From Atherinomorus stipes (taxonomy: Eukaryota > Chordata > Actinopteri > Atheriniformes > Atherinidae), in NCBI GenBank assembly GCA_023101725.1, contig JALJCO010012596.1:124001-188000 (forward strand): a stretch of 64,000 bases of DNA. Direction: 5' to 3'. Position numbers and translations under genes: made by a program. The notes under the pieces are model-generated. The model was given only the letters and a program-made list of their open reading frames with translations. It made no database searches and had not been told where the DNA came from. Shown one piece after another: positions 55,601 through 61,100 of the stretch. Numbering within the stretch: the first letter of the stretch is position 1; each line of letters opens with the position of its first letter.

Positions 55601-56261
55601 TTGAAATCACCAAGCCATACAGGAAAGCCCCCCAGGCTACACGATCCAATGAGGGACAGAGTTTGCGTTAGCCGAGGTTAAACTGATGCTGTTTCATCTT
55701 CTGTCATCTTCTTCAGACTTCTGTCATCTGACAGTGGACATAAACACAGCCAACAGGAACCTCAGAGTGTCCGACAGCGGCCGAAAGGTGACAAGGGTGG
55801 ATGAGGAGGAACCGTATCCTGATCACCCCGAGAGGTTTGACAACTGGAAACAAATTCTGTGCACAGCTGCTCTGACTGGTCGCTGTTACTGGGAGGTGGA
55901 GTGGGAAGGATGGGTGTATGTTGGAGTGACCTACGGCAGAATCAAGCGGACGGGAGCCAGTAGGGACTGCTGGCTCGGATGGAACGACCAGTCGTGGAGT
56001 CTTAGATGCTCTGTTGAAGGTTACTATGCCTGGCACAATAATGAGAGGACAGAAATCTCCTCCTCTTCCTCTTCCTCTTCCTCTTCCTCGGCCCCTAACA
56101 GAGTAGCCGTGTACGTGGACTGTCCTGCTGGTACTTTGTCCTTCTACAGAGTCACGTCTGACTCACTAATCCACCTCCACACCTTCACCACCACATTCAC
56201 TCATCCTCTCTATGCTGGATTTAGATTATTTACCAAATCTTCAGTTGCTGGGTTTCCATGA
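36337..56261 (+). CDS. Fish NLR: pyrin, FISNA-NACHT, LRR, B30.2 (NLRC3-like/NLRP-like), gene span
   Basis: Cytosolic pattern-recognition protein of the expanded fish NLR-C group. Exons 36337-36610, 42281-44126, 44820-44993, 47784-47957, 51837-51883 and 55717-56261 join in matching phases to 1019 codons plus stop without a frameshift. Domains: pyrin residues about 3-85; FISNA about 100-170; NACHT from about 185 with Walker A GIAGIGKTFL (residue 194) and Walker B LVFVFDGLDE (about 283-292); the rest of the large exon carries the winged-helix and helical NACHT-associated parts (FSFVHLTVQEFLAAVYV); two LRR exons; PRY-SPRY at the end. Known for the family: the NTPase oligomerises and the pyrin domain recruits adaptor proteins; the LRR and B30.2 sense ligand. 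Two LRR exons is a low number for the family. No inactivating change was seen, so a functional gene is likely; the partner ligand is unknown. Confidence 0.88.
36620..36975. other. NLR intron 1, left part; nothing recognised
   Basis: Intronic sequence. No repeat identified until the minisatellite. Confidence 0.4.
36985..37750 (+). repeat. 37-bp minisatellite in NLR intron 1
   Basis: About 20 tandem units of GTGAGGAAGGCCCGGTAGGA followed by CTCCTTCAGTCCCACGG, with alternating A/G variants (CACAG or CACGG before GTGAGG; TAGGACT or TAGGGCT) and one unit with a 6-bp deletion near 37337. Each unit carries a CAG/GTGAGG or CGG/GTGAGG string that resembles a 5' splice site on the sense strand of the gene. 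Confidence 0.95.
37910..38296 (+). mobile_element. Non-LTR retrotransposon reverse transcriptase, left piece
   Basis: Plus-strand frames read VKKLLGGRAPGVDEIRPEFL and LDWQTGVVVPLFKKGDRR, the N-terminal palm and fingers motifs of fish LINE reverse transcriptases. Interrupted at 38297 by a hAT-type MITE. Confidence 0.85.
38297..38726. mobile_element. hAT-type MITE inserted in the LINE reverse transcriptase
   Basis: The ends TAGGGCTGGGCGATAT and TGTCGCCCAGCCCTA are inverted repeats; the flanks are ATCGGAGG (38289-38296) and ATGGGAGG (38727-38734), an 8-bp duplication with one mismatch. The interior has several ATATCGATAT palindromes. Confidence 0.88.
38735..39075 (+). mobile_element. Non-LTR retrotransposon reverse transcriptase, right piece
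   Basis: It continues the left piece: VCSNFRTITLLSLPGKVYSG, RIVEPQIEEEQCGFRPGCGT and QLYTLFRVLEGAWEF, then a deletion removes the region with the first catalytic Asp (VDLEKAFD), and the reading resumes with CMKGARAW and DPFPVRVGL. Inactive. Confidence 0.85.
39584..40000. mobile_element. LINE tail, SINE and second LINE tail
   Basis: GGTAAAATAAAGGTTAAATA with a (TAAA)n end at 39588-39615 abuts a tRNA-like SINE (39608-39730; box-A-like TGGCTGACTGGTAAGCG), followed by a sequence ending GTGCTATAGAAATAAAGTCA at about 39840, another LINE terminus. Composite of three retroposed pieces. Confidence 0.55.
40016..40252 (-). CDS. Unidentified minus-strand frame with coiled-coil look
   Basis: A 78-codon frame in NLR intron 1, antisense to the gene. 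It contains GELSAATGTLPDICVGMSRA, then LHELHRKLDAIQAQLHTLAA and EEGKSVEKLARLLEN, with leucines at heptad spacing. The reading upstream continues GFLLIGVGIVSVYHKVG, a possible hydrophobic segment, but meets a stop after PAGFVID. Amino-acid composition is protein-like. No family is recognised; it may be a remnant of a mobile element. Confidence 0.3.
   Translation of the reverse strand: MGIVSVYHKVGELSAATGTLPDICVGMSRAINAKTLALHELHRKLDAIQAQLHTLAAVPNLVREEGKSVEKLARLLEN
40337..41289. mobile_element. PIF/Harbinger-like non-autonomous element
   Basis: The ends GGGCCCAGTTGTTCAAAACT and ATTGAACAACCGGGCCC are inverted, continuing with GGGTTATTTTTTAACC against GGTTAAAATAACC. Internally the plus strand holds RRKDGGYCGFDFDIGDYSNE and the minus strand RGRNFSADEENDIL; the latter recalls the Myb/SANT-like protein that accompanies Harbinger transposases, but both frames are broken. 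The class call rests on general resemblance. Confidence 0.6.
41290..42270. other. NLR intron 1, right part
   Basis: A purine-rich GGAAG/GAGGA stretch at 41625-41700 yields a lysine/arginine-rich open frame that is a composition artefact. The remainder shows no repeat family and no coding signal up to the NACHT exon. Confidence 0.45.
42281..44126 (+). CDS. NLR gene, FISNA-NACHT exon
   Basis: One 1846-bp exon after acceptor TTTGATACAG. It contains FISNA (YQQRLQSNFQDKFMCAQEGW), a YTELYITAG motif shortly before NACHT, Walker A at 42586-42609, Walker B at about 42853-42882 and sensor-like ITTRPAAANQIP. The donor GTGAGT begins at 44127, where an unspliced reading would meet a stop. Exit phase two fits the 174-bp LRR exons. 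Confidence 0.92.
44300..44600. repeat. CCTAACCCTAACC-containing interspersed repeat
   Basis: A dispersed fish repeat beginning CATCCTTGGACTTCTGTCT and containing ACATTCATTAACATAATGCA and two to three telomere-like CCTAACCC units amid degenerate ones, ending with AAAGTGTCCTCACTTTCC. Intronic. Confidence 0.5.
44820..44993 (+). CDS. NLR gene, LRR exon 1
   Basis: Exactly 174 bp, the standard fish NLR LRR exon: LSSCNLSERSCEALSSGL, then SSLRELDLDNNDVKDKGVQQ. It encodes two ribonuclease-inhibitor-type repeats. Acceptor CTGTCTTTCAG and donor GTAAGA. Confidence 0.9.
45195..45555 (-). mobile_element. tRNA-like SINE, full-length, minus strand
   Basis: On the minus strand: GTTAGCACCGCAGTCTCACA, AAGAAGGTTGCTGGTTTAAT (box-B-like), GTGTGAAGTTTGCATGTTC, then the shared tail with GGATAAGCGGTACAGAAAAT and ATGAATGAATG. 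It is head-to-head with a partial plus-strand copy beginning at 45556. Confidence 0.7.
45556..45708 (+). mobile_element. Partial SINE, interrupted by THAP-MITE copy H
   Basis: It begins AATTCTGACAGTGGCCTTCC and reads through TTCTCCCCGTGTATGCGTGT to GGAATGGTGAGATA, the same sequence as at 47104-47265, where the uninterrupted text continues GTAGCTGGGATAGG. Copy H begins at that point. Confidence 0.7.
45709..46842. mobile_element. THAP-derived palindromic MITE, copy H (complete)
   Basis: Both ends are intact, with symmetric outer arms like copy D. Frames at 45937-46146 (plus) and 46407-46616 (minus) are nearly identical proteins reading SQHASISQLAFTDVLNIVR and KTHKHLKIGSV. It lies in the NLR intron between the two LRR exons. 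Confidence 0.85.
47031..47335 (+). mobile_element. tRNA-like SINE, plus strand
   Basis: GTGGCATGGTGGTTAGCACC (box-A-like) and CTAGTTTGATTCCCC (box-B-like) are followed by the body CCTTCCTGTGTGGAGTTTGC and tail GCTGGATAAGCAGTACAGAA with an ATGACTGA end. Confidence 0.7.
47556..47745. mobile_element. Partial palindromic MITE of the 19697 family
   Basis: Shared text: AGTCGTGAACTAGC-like start, TACTGTTTAGGCTATAAAAA, CACTCAGGACACTTGGATTA and GACGAGCAGTATGGAGGAAT. It ends 38 bp before LRR exon 2, so the repeat borders the splice acceptor of that exon. Confidence 0.6.
47784..47957 (+). CDS. NLR gene, LRR exon 2
   Basis: Also 174 bp: LSGCMVTEEGCASLASALTS, then SHLRELDLSYNHPGDSGVKL. Acceptor TGTGCCTGCAG and donor GTATGA. 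Confidence 0.9.
48546..48806 (+). pseudogene. Unidentified element-like frame
   Basis: An 86-codon frame: basic start (GRKTRWQKTRGERCMRAFSV), then ILYSEKLLKAARERYLAKLA and INNIDPYQM. The tail (NSWSHFGLCL) already lies at the junction with a Tc1 3' end. The middle recalls the non-THAP part of some fish transposon proteins, but I cannot name the family. Intronic in the NLR gene. Confidence 0.3.
48806..48910 (+). mobile_element. Solo 3' end of the Tc1 family at 3747
   Basis: It shares TTTGATGATCTGAAACAT and AAGTGTGACAAACATGC and the AGGAGGCAAACATTTGTTCAC terminal part with 4420-4505. No transposase is attached. Confidence 0.75.
49076..49206 (-). pseudogene. THAP-like exon fragment, separate from the MITE family
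   Basis: The minus strand reads KRRGAAWVAAVRRDITFHKI, then SPHVRVCSRHFHI, followed by a good donor GTAAGTCC. RRxAWVxAVRR...VCSRHF is the second half of a THAP zinc finger (helix plus Cys-His ligands). The first Cys pair is not found nearby. It differs clearly from the MITE modules (which have LWKKLMKAI at the same place), so it is another THAP source, probably an exon remnant of a THAP-type transposon. Confidence 0.5.
49862..49966 (+). mobile_element. Solo LINE 3' tail
   Basis: A poly-A run, GTGAGCTTTTACAATACTGA, GGGATGAATAAAGTATTTTT and a TTTCATTTCATT tail, matching the terminus of the LINE at 29228-29885. Confidence 0.8.
49967..50990. other. NLR intron, no gene; G-run
   Basis: AT-rich intronic DNA; a run of 17 or so G at about 50925-50942; TTTTGGCCCCCGGGCCTTAT near 50482 looks like an old repeat end. 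No coding signal. Confidence 0.4.
51010..51440 (+). mobile_element. L2-like LINE reverse-transcriptase C-terminal fragment
   Basis: Broken plus frames give the LINE order: SVRKN/KTELMVFGPSS, SFKLGF-, then KREHITPILPSPMLASLHRL and FKLRR, i.e. the HITPVL..LHWLPV..R motif. It ends 400 bp before the NLR linker exon. Confidence 0.7.
51837..51883 (+). CDS. NLR gene, linker exon
   Basis: A 47-bp exon between CTTCTGTCAG and GTAAGT encoding LEHGGKQRIKLGLKK, the (V/L)EHGGxxRIKxGLxKY peptide that precedes B30.2 in fish NLRs. Too short to be found as an open frame. Confidence 0.88.
52440..53100. mobile_element. Putative long-inverted-repeat element
   Basis: TTTTACGTAATGTCCCTTGTAGTGGATGTC-like text at 52440 is mirrored as GATGTCCACTACAAAGGACA at 53080, and GGCCTTGCTTG as CAAGTCC nearby. 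A (TG)16 run at 52659-52690 lies inside. The exact outer ends are not resolved. Confidence 0.45.
52659..52690. repeat. (TG)n microsatellite
   Basis: Sixteen TG units; the frame over it codes a run of CVCVCVC and is not a gene. Confidence 0.95.
53364..53880. mobile_element. TTAA-flanked MITE
   Basis: The ends AGGTACAGTATGTAAGAAT and ACAAACTGTACCT are inverted at their tips (AGGTACAGT), with TTAA at 53360-53363 and 53881-53884. No coding content. Intronic in the NLR gene. Confidence 0.7.
54101..54570. mobile_element. GC-rich MITE (copy 2, inverted relative to 21631)
   Basis: GCCCCGTTTCCACCAGCGGG at the left, GGATGGAAACGGGGC at the right. Its right end touches the TTAA of the next element without a gap. 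Confidence 0.75.
54575..55428. mobile_element. Long palindromic MITE, TTAA-flanked (copy 2)
   Basis: Same ends as 14554-15401 (AGGGGAAGTTCAGGATTTTT and AATTCTGAACTTCCCCT), TTAA at 54571-54574 and 55429-55432. It ends 288 bp before the B30.2 exon of the NLR gene. Confidence 0.8.
55717..56261 (+). CDS. NLR gene, PRY-SPRY (B30.2) exon
   Basis: Starts after ATCTTCTTCAG with YFCHLTVDINTANRNLRVSD and continues with GRCYWEVEWEGWVYVGVTYG, RDCWLGWNDQSWSL and RVAVYVDCPAGTLSFYRV, the classic B30.2 signature order (LDP/VDINTAN, YWEVEW, WxLG-like, LxFY). An 11-residue serine run coded by TCT/TCC codons interrupts the loop before RVAVYVD. The stop is at 56259-56261. Confidence 0.92.
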
Positions 56262-57085
56262 CACTTTTTCGAAAAATAAAAACGATATTTCTTAAATTTC
56301 GAAAAAGTACAATAGCGATATGCAGGTGTTTCCACTGAATGGTATCAGCTGTAATTCTGGTAAAATCCGTCCCACGAGACTCCATTTTGAGGAGGATGGA
56401 GATATAAACATGTTTCAGAGCTGCTGCTCATCATCAGGAGACGATGATTCAGAGGTAAAGTCCGTATGTACGGAGCCTCTGATCACATCAGCAGGGAAAA
56501 ACACTCGTGGTGACTTCCAGGACAGACGCCCGAAACGTAACACGAATTTAAAACCCCTAAGGATCAACTTCTGGAGTTATTTGATCGTTTCTACGCCGGT
56601 ATGGGAGTGGGTGGTCGAGAAGAAAAAAGAATATGTGCAGGGATTTAATAAGTGAGATAAAAAAAATATGGGAACAGATAACAAGGGGGGTAACGGGGGG
56701 GAAAGGAAAAAGAAAATGTAAAAAAAGAAAAATAAAACAAAAAAATCTAAAAAATAGCTTTGGGGTGGGGGATTTTATTGCTGATAAAACCCCCCATCAC
56801 TCGATTTCAAGTAAACCGAAAACAAAAACCTTTCCAACCCCCCCCCCCCCCCCCCCCCTATAGAGGCAAGGTGGGTTAATAGTATAGCACCTCCCCAACT
56901 ACCCACCAACACAACTGTGCCAGTCGTGTGGTGTGTTCCTAGCATAAATGTCTTGGGGTGGTGTTGATCAACAGATGTCACAGTTGAATATCAAATAGAT
57001 GACCAGAAGATCAGTCGATCCTGCAGGAGGACTGAAGCCTAACTCCCAGGTCCCAGTCCAAACGAAAATGCATGTGATCATTAAA
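56262..57085. other. Downstream of the NLR gene; no further gene
   Basis: A TTTTTCGAAAAATAAAAACG/TTTCGAAAAAGT palindrome begins at the stop codon and suggests a MITE end. The 111-codon frame at 56320 has no recognisable domain. A run of about 20 C lies near 56839-56858. Confidence 0.45.
56275..56280 (+). promoter_or_regulatory. AATAAA after the NLR stop codon
   Basis: The hexamer lies 14 bp past the stop codon, which would make a very short 3' UTR; it lies in a TTTTTCGAAAAA-type palindrome. A real signal further downstream is equally possible. Confidence 0.3.
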
Positions 57086-57390
57086 AGGATACAACATCCA
57101 AAGAATGATGTTCCTTCATTTTCTACTCACCCTCATTCTGAGAAAGACTCTGGAGCACTTTTTTAATATCTCAAATGCAGCTGGAGATCCGGGAGGTTTT
57201 TTGTTATCCACCGACATCCACATAATAGAGTTCACCGGTGCCTGAAAATGTCCTTAAAAGTCCACAAAAACTTGTCAGTATTCCTCCATACTGCTCGTCT
57301 AATTTAATCCAAGTGTCCCGAGTGGGTAGCATCCAGAATTTACTGGAAACCGCATCATTTAGCATATGTTTATAGTTTAGGCTATAAAAG
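57086..57390. mobile_element. Partial MITE of the 19697 family
   Basis: It shares GAGAAAGACTCTGGAGCACT, TTTTAATATCTCAAATGCAG and CAAGTGTCCCGAGTGGGTAG with 19697-20420. The second arm is missing. Confidence 0.7.
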
Positions 57391-57419
57391 GTCATTCATT
57401 TTTGCATAAATGCATGTCT

Positions 57420-58090
57420 CAATTTACCTTAAAGGCATATGTCACCCCTGGGTGAAACTGAGCCCCCCCCCCGCAGTCCCCTGAGTTGGACAAGTGGGCA
57501 GAAGCGTTTTCTAGCCGACTCAGTCATTCTCTGAATCTGGCAGCACTGACTTTAGCTTAGCTTAGCATAGTTGCTGTAATCTGGTGGTTCCAACTAGCAC
57601 CACTTGGTAAAAGTGAACTAATTATCTCAAGATTTTTTCCACATATGTTCAGTGACCCGCACATTCTGATGGAGTACAAACGAGAAGCAGATTTCACATC
57701 AAAGGACTGACTAGTCAGCATTCAATAGGGGAGCTATATGTACAGGAAGTACAGGCCAATCACAGGCCGTGGATGTTGCAGATATTTGAGAGGTCTACTA
57801 TCACCGTGGATAGTAGCAACCCTGTTTACAGAAGATGGGGATTCTTTTTTTTTTTTTTATACATTTTATTTGCTGCACGTAACAATTAGACAAAAAAACA
57901 AGTTAATGGAAGTTGGGGATACTGAGTGCTGCCTTTGCTACTAGCCGCGGTGCTTCCCTGTGATTGGCCTGTACTTCCACAGCATATAGTTCCCTTATTG
58001 AATGCCGCCAAGGCAGTCCTTTGACGTGAAATTAAATTCTCATTTGTAGTCGATCAGACTGTGCTGATCACAAAACATAATCGGAGAAAA
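57420..58090. mobile_element. Palindromic repeat element
   Basis: TACAGGAAGTACAGGCCAAT at 57739 is mirrored by ATTGGCCTGTACTTCC near 57963, AAAGGACTGACTAGTCAGCA by GGCAGTCCTTTGACG near 58012, and GAGCTATATG by CATATAGTTCCC. Outer ends are not resolved; superfamily unknown. Confidence 0.5.
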
Positions 58091-58107
58091 AGCTTGAGTA
58101 AATTAAG

Positions 58108-61100
58108 CCACAGGTTGCCAGATAGTGAGCTGCTATATAAACTACAGGTTGCCAGATAGTGAGCTACTTTATAAACTACAGGTTGCCAGATAGTGAGCTG
58201 CTTTATAAGCTACAGGTTGCCAGATAGTGAGCTGCTTTATAAGCTACAGGTTGCCAGATAATGAGCTGCTTTGTAAGCTACAGGTTGCCAGATAGTGAGC
58301 TACTTTATAAGCTACAGGTTGCCAGATAATGAGCTGCTTTATAACTACAAGTTGCCAGATAGTGAGCTGCTTTATAAACTACAGGTTGCCTGATAAGTGA
58401 GCTGCTTTATAAAGTACAGGTTGCCAGATAGTGAGCTACTTTTAAAGCACAGGTTGCCAGATAGTGAGCTGCTTTATAAGCTACAGGTTGCCAGATAGTG
58501 AGCTGCTTTTAAAGCTACAGGTTGCCAGATAGTGAGCTACTTTATAAGCTACAGGTTGCCAGATAGTGATCTGCTTTATAAACTACAGGTTGCCTGATAG
58601 TGAGCTGCTTTATAAACTAAAGGTTGCCAGATAGTGAGCTGCTATATAAACTACAGGTTGCCAGATAGTGAGCTGCTATATAAACTACAGGTTGCCAGAT
58701 AGTGAGCTGCTTTATAAACTACAGGTTGCCAGATAGTGAGCTACTTTTAAAGCACAGGTTGCCAGATAGTGAGCTGCTGTATAAACTACAGGGTGCCAGA
58801 TAGTGAGCTACTTAACTCTTTCGCTGCCATTCACGTGTTTCCACGTTAATTCAAATCCGAACGTTAACTGCCAATCACGTGTTTACACGTTAATTAAGGG
58901 TTTTAATTGGGGAAGCTGTTTTAATATCTGGTGCAGCTTGTGAAAGAGTTCAAAGATGATCTGACATTTTCTGATGTAGTTTTCACCAAATCCAGCAGAT
59001 GGCGGCGTCAGACAAGCTTGAAAAAACCCTCCAGGAAGGGGAGGAGGTGCCATGTGGCTTCGTGTTGTTTGTTAGCTAGCGGCTGTTAGCCCCGGTTAGC
59101 CCAAGAAGTGTGCTCGATTCTTCTGCAAGGGGGGGGGAGAACATGGCGATCGGTCGTAATCGAAACGGCTTAGGAGGTGGATAAAGAAAGAAAGTTTGTG
59201 GACAAAGTGATCAGTGACAGAAAGTGACACGATCGATCGGAGACACGTCCATAGAGGGAAATACAGCAGCGAAGTCTGCAGCATGCGGTTGTTGGGGGGG
59301 GGGGGGTGCGTGCACGCAGAGCAGCTGCAGTAGAGGGGAGGAGGGGCGGAGGGAGACGTCTCTGCTCGCTGTTTCTGCCAAATATTCTGTTGTGAAACAA
59401 GCTTGTTGTGGCTTATTTAGCTGGTAAATAATTATTTAGCCTCCAAAACTCTTTTCTCAGTGTTGTATTTGTTGTTTCATAGAAGTAAACAGCTGTTCAG
59501 AAGATGAAGGTGTTACTAAAGTAAAAAATATTGTCATCAAAGACACTTTTCAACTTGAATCGGACGGCGAGTTTCAAACTAATTTTTCTCCGCTTTTTGC
59601 TCAAAAATAGGCATTTTCGCTGAAACAAGCCCATCTTCTAAAGCAGATTACTAAAGAATGGAAAAAGCTAGAAACAAATGGTTTTTTTCTGATAAAAGAA
59701 GAGAGTCTAAACTTTTCTTTGGTACATTCAGTGTTTGTATTGGCATAGTACACAATATTCTGTGGATCTCCCAAAATCAGTCAAAATGCTCAAAAAGTCT
59801 GGCAGTATGGAGTACTCTGCTCTGAAAACGGCTGGCAGTGAATGAGTTAATAACCACAAGTTGCCAGATAGTGAGCTGCTATATAAACTACAGGTTGCCT
59901 GAAAGTGAGCTGCTGTATAAACTACAGGTTGCCAGATAGTGAGCTGCTATATAAACTACAGGTTGCCAGATAGTGAGCTGCTATATAAACTACAGGTTGC
60001 CAGATAGTGAGCTGCTATATAAACTACAGGTTGCCAGATAGTGAGCTACTTTTAAAGCACAGGTTGCCAGATAGTGAGCTGCTGTATAAACTACAGGGTG
60101 CCAGATAGTGAGCTACTTTATAACCACAAGTTGCCAGATAGTGAGCTGCTATATAAACTACAGGTTGCCTGAATAGTGAGCTGCTTTATAAACTACAGGT
60201 TGCCAGATAGTGAGCTGCTATATAAACTACAGGTTGGCAGATAGTGAGCTGCTATATAAACTACAGGTTGCCAGATAGTGAGCTGCTATATAAACTACAG
60301 GTTGCCAGATAGTGAGCTGCTATATAAACTACAGGTTGCCAGATAGTGAGCTGCTGTATAAACTACAGGTTGCCAGATAGTGAGCTGCTATATAAACTAC
60401 AGGTTAGCAGATAGTGAGCTGCTATATAAACTACAGGTTGCCAGATAGTGAGCTGCTATATAAACTACAGGTTGCCAGATAGTGAGCTGCTTTATAAACT
60501 ACAGGTTGCCAGATAGTGAGCTACTTTTTAACCACAGGTTGCCAGATAGTGAGCTGCTGTATAAACTACAGGTTGCCAGATAGTGAGCTACTTTTTAACC
60601 ACAGGTCGCCAGATAGTGAGCTGCTGTATAAACTATACGTTGCCAGATAGTGAGCTGCTTTATAAACTACAGGTTGCCAGATAGTGAGCTGCTGTATAAA
60701 CCACAGGTTGCCAGATAGTGAGCTGCTATATAAACTACAGGTTGCCAGATAGTGAGCTGCTGTATAAACCACAGGTTGCCAGATAGTGAGCTACTTTTAA
60801 AGCACAGGTTGCCAGATAGTGAGCTGGTTTAAAAGCTTCAGCTTGCCAGATAGTAAGCTGCTGTATAAATTACAGGTTGCCAGATAGTGAGCTACTTTAT
60901 AACCACAAGTTGCCAGATAGTGAGCTGCTATGTAAACTACAGGTTGCCTAAAAGTGAGCTGCTGTATAAACTACAGGTTGCCAGATAGTGAGCTGCTATA
61001 TAAACTACAGGTTGCCAGATAATGAGCTGCTATATAAGCTACAGGTTGCCAGATAGTGAGCTGCTTTATATGCTACAGGTTGCCAGATAGTGAGCTATTT

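Noticed and set aside
56320..56655. 111-codon frame after the NLR gene
   Set aside because: No domain recognised; it begins in the palindromic sequence next to the NLR stop and ends in low-complexity A-rich DNA.
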